Source: Oscillatoriaceae cyanobacterium M7585_C2015_266
GTDB taxonomy: Bacteria; Cyanobacteriota; Cyanobacteriia; Cyanobacteriales; Oscillatoriaceae
NCBI GenBank assembly: GCA_015295835.1
Contig: DVEG01000025.1
Span: 184,515 to 248,514 of the forward strand
Length of the DNA stretch: 64,000 bases
Reading direction: 5' to 3'
A program made the translations under genes and the position numbers. Below are positions 42,233-51,194 of the stretch, piece by piece. The first letter of the stretch is position 1. The number at the start of each line of letters is the position of its first letter. The notes under the pieces were generated by a model, which saw only the letters and a list, made by a program, of their open reading frames with translations, was not told the origin of the DNA and did no database searches.

Positions 42233-44053
42233 TTATGAGCGGACGGTGTAGAAACTCTGAGATGAGTTGGTGCCGACTTTGGCGCTTGCTCGCTGATAAC
42301 ATTGCATTATCTCATAGCTATCAGGCTTGATTTCCATAGCGATGCTATAAGAACTTACCGCTTCTTTGTAGCGCTGTAGAGTTTCCAGTACCTCGCCGCG
42401 CCGTAACCATCCCTCATACTCAGCGGGGTGCAATTGAATAGCCCGATCGTAATTAGCCAAAGCCTCAGCGTATCGCTGCATTTTACTTAGCACTTTACCG
42501 CGTCTGAGCCAGAGCGTGTAATTTTCTGGCCAAATGGTGAGGGCTTGGTTGTAAGTTGCCAGTGCTTCTGGTAAGAGGTTGTTAAGTTCCAACGCCCTGC
42601 CGCGTTTTAGCCGTGCTTCTAAGTCATTGGGGTAGAGCAAAATTATTTGATCATAGGCTGCGATCGCTTCTTCGTAGCGTTGCAGCTTTTCCAGGGCGTG
42701 ACCGCGTTTTGACCAGCAGCGGTAAGCCCACTGACAGTCATAGGGGTGCAGCTGAAGGATTTTATCATATGAAGCGATCGCTTCGTTGTAACGCTTTATT
42801 TGTTCTAGCGCTTCGCCCCTACGGAACCAAGCCTCAGGGTCATCTGGCTGTAACTGAATTGCATTGCTGTAGGCGACGAGGGCTTCATTATAGCGGCGCA
42901 ATCCGTAGAGAGCAATTCCCCTTCCCAACCAAGCTTCTTTATAATTAGGATACAATTTAGTTGCATGGTCGAAGCAAGCGAGTGCTGCCTCGTATTGTTC
43001 TGTTTCTACAAACACCAAACCCCGTCCGTACCAAGCTTGGGGAACAGAGGGTTGCAGTTGAATTGCTTTATCAAAACAGGCAAGGGCTGCTTCCGACCAC
43101 TGGTGCTTGAGGGCCATTCCTTTGCAATACCATGCAGCATAGCAATCAGGCTGAAGGATAATAGCCTGATCGTAGGATTTGACGGCATCGGTGTAGCGCT
43201 GCAATTGCTCTAAAGCCCGCCCGCGATTGAGCCAGGCTTCTAAGCTGTGGGGGTTGAGCTGTAGCGCCCGTTCGCAAGAGACGATCGCCGCATCATAGCG
43301 TTTGAGGATGGTTAGGGTGATAGCTAAATTCAGCCAACTGTCGAAATCATCTGTTTTTAGGCGCAGGGAGCGCTCAAAAGCCTCTGCTGCTTGTGAATAT
43401 TGCTGCAACTGCACGAGCGTGCAGCCGAGGTGATACCAAACCGGTTGAAATTTCGGCATTAGTTGAGAGGCTTTGCGGTAGGAATCTGCTGCTGCCTGAT
43501 ATTGCTGTAGGGCTTGAAAACATCGACCTTGATAGTACCAGGCTTCCGAGCGGTTGGGTTCAATTTGAATGCCTTGATCACAAGAGGCGAGCGCTTGAGA
43601 ATATTGTTGCATGTGGTAGAAAGCTCTGCCGCGAAAAGTCCAACCCCAGTAATCGTCTGATTTGAGTTGCAGCGCTTTATCGTAAGCTGCGATCGCCTCA
43701 TCGTAGCGCTGCAATTTTTCCAGTGCCAATCCCATCTGTAACCAAGCTGGATACAATTCTGGTTTTAGTTGCAGGGCTTTTTCGTAAGCTGCGATCGCTT
43801 GCTCATACCGACCCCTTTTATACCACTTGTTTCCTTGCTCATAATCGCCGGTTGCGCCTTTTAACTTGTTTACTATGAAATTGGTCAAGTCAATCAATCG
43901 CCCTAACGGTTGTTCCAAGTCAATTGCCTTCTGCCGCTGTTTTCTGCGCTCTTGCAAATTAGTGCGGCGGTAGTTGTTATTGTTTTTAACGCCTTGTTTA
44001 GTCGATTCAGGCTGTGTTTTTTGGTTTTCTGCAATATCAGTCAAATTCGACAT
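42233..44053 (-). CDS. TPR-repeat protein with about 15 repeats
   Basis: About 606 residues from ATG 44053 (MSNLTDIAEN); the open frame reaches 44086 from a TTG. The first 65 residues are polar. From about residue 70 the protein consists of about 15 tandem 34-aa TPRs with the recurrent 'WxxRGxALEKLQRYEEAIAAYDKALQLxPD' pattern. There is no kinase or other domain, signal peptide or TM helix. Such proteins act as scaffolds for protein-protein contacts. The repeats resemble those in the kinase at 35297, so the two may share an origin. Partner proteins cannot be read from the sequence. Confidence 0.88.
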   Translation of the reverse strand: MSNLTDIAENQKTQPESTKQGVKNNNNYRRTNLQERRKQRQKAIDLEQPLGRLIDLTNFIVNKLKGATGDYEQGNKWYKRGRYEQAIAAYEKALQLKPELYPAWLQMGLALEKLQRYDEAIAAYDKALQLKSDDYWGWTFRGRAFYHMQQYSQALASCDQGIQIEPNRSEAWYYQGRCFQALQQYQAAADSYRKASQLMPKFQPVWYHLGCTLVQLQQYSQAAEAFERSLRLKTDDFDSWLNLAITLTILKRYDAAIVSCERALQLNPHSLEAWLNRGRALEQLQRYTDAVKSYDQAIILQPDCYAAWYCKGMALKHQWSEAALACFDKAIQLQPSVPQAWYGRGLVFVETEQYEAALACFDHATKLYPNYKEAWLGRGIALYGLRRYNEALVAYSNAIQLQPDDPEAWFRRGEALEQIKRYNEAIASYDKILQLHPYDCQWAYRCWSKRGHALEKLQRYEEAIAAYDQIILLYPNDLEARLKRGRALELNNLLPEALATYNQALTIWPENYTLWLRRGKVLSKMQRYAEALANYDRAIQLHPAEYEGWLRRGEVLETLQRYKEAVSSYSIAMEIKPDSYEIMQCYQRASAKVGTNSSQSFYTVRS

Positions 44054-44195
44054 ATAGGCGTAACCCTTGCGTTTGGACCCTCTCAACCGCGAAGAAAAAT
44101 CTGCTGTTTACATATTATCCTTAGTCCCTCAGAGAGTATCGTCTTTATTTTTTATATTTGTAAATCTTTTCAATACTAAATAATTTGCAGTTTCT

Positions 44196-44222
44196 CAAAA
44201 AAAAACACCCTTTTTGGGGGTG
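44196..44222 (-). terminator. Rho-independent terminator of the microprotein operon
   Basis: Read on the minus strand, CACCC and GGGTG pair around a 7-nt loop and are followed by nine to ten T residues. It is 36 bp beyond the stop of the 32-aa frame. This argues that the region upstream is truly transcribed on the minus strand. Confidence 0.75.
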
Positions 44223-44257
44223 CAATTTGGATGAGTCTTTTTTTGGACATGCAGCTA

Positions 44258-44356
44258 TTAGACAGCGGCGTCGCGCCTGGTGGTAGTATCTAGGCGCAAT
44301 GCCTTCTTGCGGAGGAATTCCATTCGTGCCAGAGAAAATAGAGAACCCTTAAACAT
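44258..44356 (-). CDS. Candidate 32-aa basic microprotein
   Basis: A 32-residue frame (MFKGSLFSLARMEFLRKK, then ALRLDTTTRRDAAV) starts at ATG 44356, which overlaps the stop region of the upstream 48-aa gene, the layout of translational coupling. It is highly basic (eight Arg/Lys) and could form a helix. It lies between the 48-aa gene and a strong terminator. There is no clear own ribosome site, so it is less certain than the upstream gene. Confidence 0.35.
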   Translation of the reverse strand: MFKGSLFSLARMEFLRKKALRLDTTTRRDAAV

Positions 44357-44495
44357 CGATTCCCACTTCGGCTGCCGAACGTACCAGTAGAGAGCGCTCC
44401 CGGTTGCGATCGGCGCGTTGCCGTTCGAGCATCAGATAACGAGCTTTTTCACTCGCACTGTAATCTGGGTTGATTGCACTATTGGTGAGTTTCAT
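44349..44495 (-). CDS. 48-aa small protein, first gene of the microprotein operon
   Basis: A 48-residue protein from ATG 44495, preceded by GGAGG at 7-8 bp, the best ribosome site in this region. Composition is polar and charged with 'ASEKARYLMLERQRADRNRE' forming a probable amphipathic helix, then 'RSLLVRSAAEVGIDV'. There is no TM segment or Cys. The gene is bounded by a terminator at 44196-44222 and has about 265 bp of upstream sequence before map. I do not recognise the family; ribosome site, length and terminator make a real gene likely. Confidence 0.65.
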   Translation of the reverse strand: MKLTNSAINPDYSASEKARYLMLERQRADRNRERSLLVRSAAEVGIDV

Positions 44496-44693
44496 AGTTT
44501 TCGCCTCCAAAAATTATTGTGGTGATTTGATTTGGGGCGCGTTCCTTCGGGAGCAAGTCCCTACTTCCGTCTCTCCGGTACTCTTTCCGGCGGTTACCGA
44601 CGAATCCCTGAGAGATGAACGATTTACTTTCTGTATTCATTGTTACCGTTTTCCAAAAAAATGTCAAGTTTTTTAGAAAAATTTACATAACAA

Positions 44694-44727
44694 AAAGTAA
44701 GACGCGCCTAAGCGCGCCTTTATTTTT
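44694..44727 (-). terminator. Candidate terminator of map
   Basis: CGCGC (44703-44707) and GCGCG (44712-44716) form a GC-rich hairpin, with TCTTACTTTTTG after it on the minus strand and CCTTTATTTTTCC on the plus strand, so it could act both ways. It lies about 35 bp after the map stop. Confidence 0.5.
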
Positions 44728-44760
44728 CCTCTTTTTGCCTTTAGGTAGGGAAACTCAAGT

Positions 44761-45522
44761 TTAGGGGAGAGTCAGGATTTCAACGCCATCCTCAGTGACG
44801 GCAACGGTATGTTCAAATTGAGCAGAAAGCTTGCGATCGCGAGTAACTGCGGTCCAGCCGTCGTCCAGCATTTCCACCTCCCAAGTGCCCTCATTAATCA
44901 TCGGCTCGATTGTAAACACCATTCCGGGGCGGAGTTTTTTGCCAGTTCCCCGCCTGCCATAGTGAGGGATTTCCGGTGCCGTGTGAAAAACCCGGTGGAT
45001 GCCGTGCCCTACAAAATTGCGCACCACCGAAAAACCCTGGGATTCTGCATATTCTTGAATTGCTGCCCCGATATCCCCAATGCGCGCTCCCGGCTTCACC
45101 TCAGCAATTCCTCGTCGCAAACACTCCTCAGTCACCTCTACCAGCTTTTTCGCCGTGGGAGAAGGTGTACCGACAAAAAACGTCTTGGAAGTATCTCCAT
45201 GATAGCCGTCCACAATCGGCGTCACATCTATATTAATAATGTCGCCTTCTTTGAGAATCTGTTTAGCGCTGGGAATGCCGTGGCAAACCACTTCGTTAAC
45301 ACTTGTGCAAATAGATCTGGGATATCCCTTATAGCCGAGAGGAGCACTCTTAGCTCCGTGAGCTTGCGTCCAACGCTCAGCCTCTTCGTCTATCTCCAGT
45401 GTACTTATTCCCGGTTTAATCATCGATTCTAGATGTTGAAGGAGTTTAGCAGCCAAGCGCCCAGCCTTTCTCATCTTCTCTATTTCCCTGCTAGATAAAA
45501 GCACAATCGTTTCAGTTTTCAT
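44761..45522 (-). CDS. map: Methionine aminopeptidase type I
   Basis: Removes the N-terminal Met from nascent proteins in the cytosol. It has 253 residues, the normal type Ia length without extra domains. The five metal ligands are visible: 'INIDVTPIVDGYHGDTSKTF' (two Asp), 'NFVGHGIHRVFHTAPEIPHY' (His), 'GMVFTIEPMINEG' (Glu) and 'SAQFEHTVAVTEDG' (Glu). Substrate His is in 'EVVCHGIPS'. It is monocistronic with a terminator hairpin at its 3' side. Cyanobacteria carry several map genes, so this may be one of a set. Confidence 0.96.
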   Translation of the reverse strand: MKTETIVLLSSREIEKMRKAGRLAAKLLQHLESMIKPGISTLEIDEEAERWTQAHGAKSAPLGYKGYPRSICTSVNEVVCHGIPSAKQILKEGDIINIDVTPIVDGYHGDTSKTFFVGTPSPTAKKLVEVTEECLRRGIAEVKPGARIGDIGAAIQEYAESQGFSVVRNFVGHGIHRVFHTAPEIPHYGRRGTGKKLRPGMVFTIEPMINEGTWEVEMLDDGWTAVTRDRKLSAQFEHTVAVTEDGVEILTLP

Positions 45523-46073
45523 CAGTTCCTCTTACTTGATTAACGGTGGCAACGCTTTCTCTTCCCTAGCCTTCTGCCTAGGAAAAAATCAATTCTCCTT
45601 CCCTCCTCCATAAGGAAGAGCGCTATGAAAATTTATGTAAAATTGCTCTGCTACCCTCTGTTTGAGTAAAGGGTTAGAAAGAGGTGGCAAGGAGGCGGGG
45701 GTTTAGTTTTTATTTTAAACTTTCACTTTCATCTGCTACTGAGGAAGGCACATAGCAACATGAATGCTGCTCCTGTTGTATCTTGCAAAATTTTTCTAAA
45801 TTCGCGTTTTCAATACGTGGCGGTATCTTAAAGATATTTTTGATTTTATTAACCGTGACTTGGTGAAGACTATTTGCCTTCGCCACTTGTCCGTAATTCC
45901 TTTCCCTATTTATCATTATGGAAGCTTAGCGCTTAGATTATTCGAGCTAACAACTAAGATAACACGAAAGAAATTTTTAATTAAAACAATTTACCCCCAG
46001 CCGCGCCTCTCCCAGCAGGAAAAAGCCCGTAAATCGCCATAATGGATTTAATAAACACCATAATTTAAAGACT
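45523..46073. other. Intergenic region with one doubtful small frame
   Basis: About 550 bp between divergent map and smpB. One 68-codon minus-strand frame (45710-45916) has a stretch 'YGQVAKANSLHQVTVNKI' that could be read as a helix-turn-helix, but it has no good ribosome site and I do not call it. The region must hold the promoters of both flanking genes. Confidence 0.4.
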
Positions 46074-46541
46074 ATGGCTCAAAAAAGCCCAGGATTGAAA
46101 ATACTAAGCGATAATCGACAAGCCCGTTTTCTCTACGAAATTCTGGACACTTATGAAGCAGGGATCGAACTCAAAGGAACGGAAGTTAAATCGATTAGGG
46201 AGGGAAAAGTCAACTTGCGAGATGGCTATGTGCTGATTCGCAACGGGGAAGCGTGGCTGATTAACGTCCATATTTCGCCCTATGGAAAGGCGAGCAATTA
46301 TTTCAACCACGATCCGCGCCGCACTCGCAAACTGCTGCTGCATAAGAGAGAAATCCGCAAGCTTATCGGCAAAGTGGAACAACAGGGGTTGACATTGGTG
46401 CCTTTGAAAATGTACCTCAAGGGAAGCTGGGTGAAAATTGAAATTGCGCTTGCCAGGGGTAAGAAATTGCACGATAAGCGCGAAGATGAGAGACGGCGGG
46501 AAGACAAACGAGATATAGAAAGGGCGATGAAGCGGTTTTGA
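46074..46541 (+). CDS. smpB: SmpB, tmRNA-binding protein
   Basis: Binds tmRNA (SsrA) and brings it to stalled ribosomes in trans-translation. It has 155 residues, the usual length. Motifs are '[19 protein letters not shown]', '[17 protein letters not shown]' and '[19 protein letters not shown]', with the C-terminal basic tail '[20 protein letters not shown]' that enters the ribosome. No tmRNA gene is seen within the window. It is divergent from map and convergent with ictB. Confidence 0.97.
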   Translation: MAQKSPGLKILSDNRQARFLYEILDTYEAGIELKGTEVKSIREGKVNLRDGYVLIRNGEAWLINVHISPYGKASNYFNHDPRRTRKLLLHKREIRKLIGKVEQQGLTLVPLKMYLKGSWVKIEIALARGKKLHDKREDERRREDKRDIERAMKRF

Positions 46542-46600
46542 AAGCGCGAACGCTACTGCTGCTGCACTTCCTTAGATTGGAACAAAAACTAAAATCTCGA

Positions 46601-46628
46601 CAAAAAAAAAGCCCCTAGAAAGGGCTTT
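46601..46628 (-). terminator. Rho-independent terminator of ictB
   Basis: AAAGCCC (46608-46614) and GGGCTTT (46622-46628) form a 7-bp stem; on the minus strand the stem is followed by a run of T residues. It lies 20 bp past the ictB stop. Confidence 0.75.
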
Positions 46629-46647
46629 GTAAAGATTAGAAGAAGTT

Positions 46648-48054
46648 TCAAGCAGAGGTTTCTGCAGTGCTGAGGGCAAAAGCAGGCTGTCGGTGCGGTG
46701 GAATATAGTAACTAGCGATTATGGCAACCATCATCCACCACAGGCTGCTGACTTCGGGGCGATACCAAACCGTATCAACAAAACCGTGGGCTAACATGCC
46801 AATCATAGTCGCGCTCGCTGCCATCAACCAATAAGCCTCAGTATTGCCGGCTTGCCGCATTCTCACAAGTTGCAAACGAGCTTGGTTAAAAGTTACCAAA
46901 AGTAGCCACATAAAACAGCTCAAACCGATAAAACCTGTTTCAACAGCTATTTCGAGCCAGATAGAATAGGCACTCAAAGCCGAAAACCGAGGGCGCATGT
47001 AGAGAGGGTAAATTTTATTAAAAGCATTATTACCAGGACCTATGCCCAAAATCGGGCGAGCGCGAATCATTTCCTGCACAGCCGCCCAAACATTTATACG
47101 GAAATTATTACTACTATCCCCGCGCCCGACAAACATACTCAAAACGCGATCGCGCACCGGTTCAATAAACACAACCGCCAAAATTAACAGCACTGCTGCA
47201 GACATCAGCGTTCCCGGCAGCGCCCAAGTTCGCCAGTGCGTAGGCAGTTTAACACTAAACCAGTAAACCAAAAACAGGGCTAGTGCCCCCAAACTTACCA
47301 CAAAGCCAATCCAGCCGCCCCGGCTAAAAGTCAAAATCAAGCAAGCCCCATTGAGTACCGCCATAGTCACCGCCAGAGCTTTTGGCCCCAACCCCCGCCA
47401 AGCGAAAATTGCCGCAATACTAAAAACCACTGCCGGCACTAAATATCCCGCCAACAAATTAGGGTTACCCAAATAACTATAAACCCGCGTCATTTTTGCC
47501 AGGGGAGATTCCGGATCAGTCCAAGTTGCAAGTGCCTCTGCTTTAAAAAACCATTGCCGCATTCCGTAGACACTTACAATCAGGGAAACGTGCAAATATA
47601 CAGCGATTATCCAAGAGCGGAAGCGGTTTATTCGCAAAACTCGCGCCAGCAGGGCAAACAGCAGCAAATACAGAGTTAACTTTATCAATCCTATTAATGC
47701 TGCTTTTTTTACTGGAGAGAGAGCCGTTGCCGTTGTAGCAATGCTCCAGTAGAGCAAAACCAACAGGTGAATTGGCGAGACACCTGTGATTTGGGGTTCA
47801 TCCGAGAGTGTCAGCAGAATCCAAAACCCAGCGCAGGCGATAAGCAACACGCCCAATAGATCGTTTGACACAAAAGGAGCGAGGGCAAAAAATAGACTTA
47901 TCAATAGCGCCGCGAGCGCATCGCCCCACTGCAGCAAAAAACTACTTTTTCGCCAAACTCGTGCGGGGCGTCCTATCAAACTATAAAAAAAACTGGCATC
48001 TTGCCACCGATAAAGGGAAAAATTTTCCAGGGTTAAGTTTTGCCAAAGGGTCAT
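46648..48054 (-). CDS. ictB: IctB, putative bicarbonate-related membrane protein
   Basis: A 468-aa polytopic protein (about 10-12 TM) of the cyanobacterial IctB group, named from its link to inorganic carbon accumulation and belonging to the O-antigen ligase (Wzy/WaaL-like) superfamily. Recognisable are the N-terminus 'MTLWQNLTLENFSLYRWQDA', 'LLQWGDALAALLISLFFALA', 'SPIHLLVLLYWSIATTATAL' and the ligase-like loop 'RARPILGIGPGNNAFNKIYP'. Whether IctB truly transports bicarbonate is disputed; ligase-type chemistry is the alternative. It is monocistronic, with a terminator. Confidence 0.9.
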   Translation of the reverse strand: MTLWQNLTLENFSLYRWQDASFFYSLIGRPARVWRKSSFLLQWGDALAALLISLFFALAPFVSNDLLGVLLIACAGFWILLTLSDEPQITGVSPIHLLVLLYWSIATTATALSPVKKAALIGLIKLTLYLLLFALLARVLRINRFRSWIIAVYLHVSLIVSVYGMRQWFFKAEALATWTDPESPLAKMTRVYSYLGNPNLLAGYLVPAVVFSIAAIFAWRGLGPKALAVTMAVLNGACLILTFSRGGWIGFVVSLGALALFLVYWFSVKLPTHWRTWALPGTLMSAAVLLILAVVFIEPVRDRVLSMFVGRGDSSNNFRINVWAAVQEMIRARPILGIGPGNNAFNKIYPLYMRPRFSALSAYSIWLEIAVETGFIGLSCFMWLLLVTFNQARLQLVRMRQAGNTEAYWLMAASATMIGMLAHGFVDTVWYRPEVSSLWWMMVAIIASYYIPPHRQPAFALSTAETSA

Positions 48055-48119
48055 TAACTGTTTTCTCTATCCGAAAAACAACGATTAGTACGATTTCTGG
48101 TTTAACTCTGCTGCCTATT

Positions 48120-49622
48120 TTATTCAGTTGCCGGAGCGCTCGCTGGCAAACTTACCTGATAGCGATAGCCGCCAGTTGGCGATCCCTGCAGTCTAATTTC
48201 TCCCCCGTGCATTTCTGCCAGCAGACAACTGAGCAACAGCCCGAGACAGGAGCGCTTTGCTTCTTCCTTGATTGCCTTTAGCGGCTCCGCTTCAGATCCT
48301 ACTAATACATCCTCAATATTTTTAGGGGCAGTTTCCCCCTGACTGCTTTCCACTCCTTGTCTATTTGCGTCCTGGTAGAATTCGTTTACTGGCGACATTT
48401 CTTCGCTATTCTTTAAAAGAAATGGAATCGCGTCTTGGCAGGAACAAAGATCCGAGACCGAGATTCCCTCACTTAACCAAGGGTGAGAAACCCAAACTAA
48501 AATATTAACTTTGTTATTTTTGTGAGAAACGTGAAGGCGAATGCAACTGCCGACGGTTGCCGCGTGGATGACGCTGAAAATCAAGTGATAAAGCAACTGA
48601 TAGACTTTCACCTTGTCCAGATTCCAGATTCGCTGACCTGGTTCTATAGATAAGCGAATTTCTTGCTCGCGGCGGCTGGCTTCTTGTTGCAAGGCATTTA
48701 TTACTTGTTGGCAGATCATTTCCAGATCAACGGCACTTAAGCGCAGTTCAAAGCTTTGCTCGTCAATTTCCCCCAGAGCCAAAATTTCATCTACTAAGGA
48801 GAGCAAGTATTTACCGCTATCGTTAATAATTTGCAGGTATTCTTTTTGTTTGTTTGTCAAGGCGCCGTATATGCCGCGACTTAGAACGCTAGCCATTCCA
48901 ATCACGGATGTCAGGGGGGTGCGTAATTCCTGCGTCAAGCGAGAGAGGATTTGAGATTTGATTTGCTTGAATAATTGCTTTTTGCCTGTGCTACCACGAA
49001 TTGCGATCGCTTGTAACTCGCCATTGAAAGAGCCGACTTTTTTTTCTGAAAGCCGCTGCCGCTCGAACTCGCTCATTACCCAGCGGGCTGTCATCTCTAG
49101 AAACTTGACTTCCTTAGGGCCAAAACTCCGCGGAGCCAAATCCATCACTGCTAGCGTGCCCAGACAGTATCCCTCAGAATTCAGCAGAGGTACTCCCAAG
49201 TAAGCCCGGATGCCGTATTGCTGAACCAAAGAGCTATTAGCAAAAGTTGGATGGGTAGCTGTATCGCGGATGGATACTACTTGAGAGTTTTCTACGACTA
49301 GACTGCAGAAGCATTCTTGGCGCTCAAGCTGGGGCAGAGATGAAGGTTGATTTAGCGGCAGGATTTTCTCAAGCCCGACACCTGCTTTCAACCACTGCCG
49401 CTGTTTATCCATGAATCCCACAATGCAAATGGGCGTTTCCAGAAATTCGGCTGCTATTTTGGTTGCCTGCTCGAATACTGGCACTTTTTGCGAGTCTAGC
49501 AATTCCAATTCTGCTAAGGCTTGCAGTCGCTGCTCCTCTTTTGCTGTCGCTGTCACATTGTCAACACAAGACATTTGCTTTTTCTTAGGAGCTACCATAG
49601 CAGTTTTGGGTAGGGTCTTCAA
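48120..49622 (-). CDS. GAF protein with degenerate histidine-kinase module
   Basis: A 500-aa protein. Residues 25-190 form a GAF domain ('VFEQATKIAAEFLETPICIV', 'RDTATHPTFANSSLVQQYGI', 'YLGVPLLNSEGYCLGTLAVM'). Residues 225-300 align with HisKA, but the H-box reads 'LSRLTQELRTPLTSVIGMAS': the phospho-acceptor His (SHELRTP) is Gln. The following domain resembles HATPase_c only weakly; the N-box Asn is absent ('VYQLLYHLIFSVIHAA') and no DxGxG box is seen, although the last strand 'HGGEIRLQGSP' is kept. It therefore looks catalytically dead and may regulate other kinases. The upstream gene is unrelated. Confidence 0.85.
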   Translation of the reverse strand: MKTLPKTAMVAPKKKQMSCVDNVTATAKEEQRLQALAELELLDSQKVPVFEQATKIAAEFLETPICIVGFMDKQRQWLKAGVGLEKILPLNQPSSLPQLERQECFCSLVVENSQVVSIRDTATHPTFANSSLVQQYGIRAYLGVPLLNSEGYCLGTLAVMDLAPRSFGPKEVKFLEMTARWVMSEFERQRLSEKKVGSFNGELQAIAIRGSTGKKQLFKQIKSQILSRLTQELRTPLTSVIGMASVLSRGIYGALTNKQKEYLQIINDSGKYLLSLVDEILALGEIDEQSFELRLSAVDLEMICQQVINALQQEASRREQEIRLSIEPGQRIWNLDKVKVYQLLYHLIFSVIHAATVGSCIRLHVSHKNNKVNILVWVSHPWLSEGISVSDLCSCQDAIPFLLKNSEEMSPVNEFYQDANRQGVESSQGETAPKNIEDVLVGSEAEPLKAIKEEAKRSCLGLLLSCLLAEMHGGEIRLQGSPTGGYRYQVSLPASAPATE

Positions 49623-49875
49623 CCATTAAAAGGATTTTTTCAGACTCAAAAAAGAGGGGGTGGCGAATTCGATTGCTAGCACCCAGGGAGATTTATGGCA
49701 ATCGAAGCCTGTGCTCTTTATCAAGTCCAATTTCAGTCTTCAGCTTTTCGGATAGCACGTGTTACCTGTATTTATTTTTCCCTGTCGAGCTGTGTCATCA
49801 ACGCTCAAGAGCAGAAACATCTCAGGATTTTATTACTATCCAATCCTGACAGTAGCTGATTTTTCTATATGTAAT

Positions 49876-50634
49876 TTAGCTAGCTGGTGTCTCCCACGCG
49901 GGGTGCAATAGCAACCTTTCCATCATCCGTACTCCCCGTAATTGGTTTGATAGAGGCAAATGTCCCCGTGGTGCCGTCAGATTCCAGGTAAACTCCTGCG
50001 GGTAACGCGTCCAATTATTGCCCTTTTTCCAGCCAATTTTTGGCCACAGCTTATCCCAATTTTTTCCCAGGGATAGCCAAATTTCTCTTTGTACGGAAAA
50101 GCCAAATTTGCCTTCGGAGTGAACTACCCACAAAGTATTTACTGTCTGCAAATCTGTCACAGGGATATAATCTACTTCTGTGAAGTACAGCCACTTTCTT
50201 TGCATTGCTTGTGGCCCTACTACTTCGCAAAGTTTTTGCAAAGTCATGCGATCTGCTTCTAGAAAATTCTGAGCGGCGAGGAGCTGTTGCAGTGGGGCGT
50301 AGTCGATCCCACGCTGCGAACGCAAGGGTACAATCCCGTTAGGAAAGTAAGTTTTAAGAAATTCAGCTGCTTGAGGGGATTTTGACTGGTAGAGGATTTG
50401 GTAAGCTTTTGCCGCTGCCAGCGTTGGCGGTGCTGAATTGCGCTCGCTTAAAAATTGCATTAATACTTGCAAACTCGCTTCTTCGCTGGTATCTGCCAGT
50501 TTTTGCAACACTTGCAATTGAGTTTTTTCCGGAGCTGTCTTTAACTGGGAGCCGAGAGCGGCAATATTGAGTGATGCATCTGGTGCTGAATTATTCATCG
50601 AGTCATGAAATGGGAAATTTAAGATTGCTTCCAC
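49876..50634 (-). CDS. gun4: GUN4-family protein
   Basis: A 252-aa protein. The C-terminal half is a GUN4 domain: 'LLAAQNFLEADRMTLQKLCE', 'FTEVDYIPVTDLQTVNTLWV', 'GKFGFSVQREIWLSLGKNWD', 'WTRYPQEFTWNLTAPRGHLP'. GUN4 binds protoporphyrin IX and its Mg form and stimulates Mg-chelatase in chlorophyll synthesis. The N-terminal 100 residues look like helical repeats, as in Synechocystis Gun4, so this is probably the genuine Gun4 rather than a GUN4-domain signalling protein. The start may instead be ATG 50598 (MNNSAPDASL); neither has a clear ribosome site. It is monocistronic. Confidence 0.85.
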   Translation of the reverse strand: MEAILNFPFHDSMNNSAPDASLNIAALGSQLKTAPEKTQLQVLQKLADTSEEASLQVLMQFLSERNSAPPTLAAAKAYQILYQSKSPQAAEFLKTYFPNGIVPLRSQRGIDYAPLQQLLAAQNFLEADRMTLQKLCEVVGPQAMQRKWLYFTEVDYIPVTDLQTVNTLWVVHSEGKFGFSVQREIWLSLGKNWDKLWPKIGWKKGNNWTRYPQEFTWNLTAPRGHLPLSNQLRGVRMMERLLLHPAWETPAS

Positions 50635-51194
50635 CTATCTATTTTCTTACAATTCGGCGGCATTTCAAATTCGGTTAATTATAATTCTAACTCTCTTGCA
50701 CTCCCCTTATAGGCTTATGCGGGCAGAAGTTCTATTTTCCGGCTTCCTGCTTTTACAGAGCGCTTCCATAAGTGTGAACGCGCTATTCTCGGAAAAAGTA
50801 CTACTCTATATTGCTCTTTCTATGGTATAATCGCCCGTTCAAGTATCTCTCACTTCGGTTAAATTTTGGTACCAAAACCAAAAATACCGCACTAAATCAC
50901 TACAAACACTCCCTTTATTTTACAGAATTTCTGATAGTAACCTTAACTTTAATAAATAAAATAAAACAGCTTTTTAACTTTTAAAAAATCACTATCTACA
51001 TAATAAATATTCCAAAAATACCCCCTATTTCCAAATCCTAGCTACAAGAAATTGTAAAAAAAATAACAGAATTTTGAACGACTATGTGGCTAAAGGCAAA
51101 AGAAAGTTCAGAGAAAACTGCAAAAAAGATTAATTTTGCCAATTATTTCAGGAAAAGCTGGTAGCTTCAATTTGGAAGTAAAACAAACTGCGGT
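50635..51194. other. Upstream region of icd
   Basis: A 560-bp AT-rich region between divergent gun4 and icd, with no protein gene. It includes a 14-bp perfect palindrome TTTTGGTACCAAAA at 50864-50877. NtcA often controls icd in cyanobacteria; I found no perfect GTA-N8-TAC box by eye. The nearest is GTA-N8-AAC at 51054-51067. Confidence 0.45.

Noticed and set aside
44479..44667. 62-codon minus-strand frame upstream of the 48-aa gene.
   Set aside because: It overlaps the ribosome site and start of the better-supported 48-aa gene and has no own ribosome site; it is more likely 5' UTR.
45710..45916. 68-aa minus-strand frame with a possible helix-turn-helix.
   Set aside because: No ribosome site, poor composition, and no recognised family; kept only as a note in the intergenic entry.
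51054..51067. GTA-N8-AAC upstream of icd as an NtcA box.
   Set aside because: The consensus is GTA-N8-TAC, and no TAN3T -10 element stands at the right distance (22-23 bp). Too weak to call.
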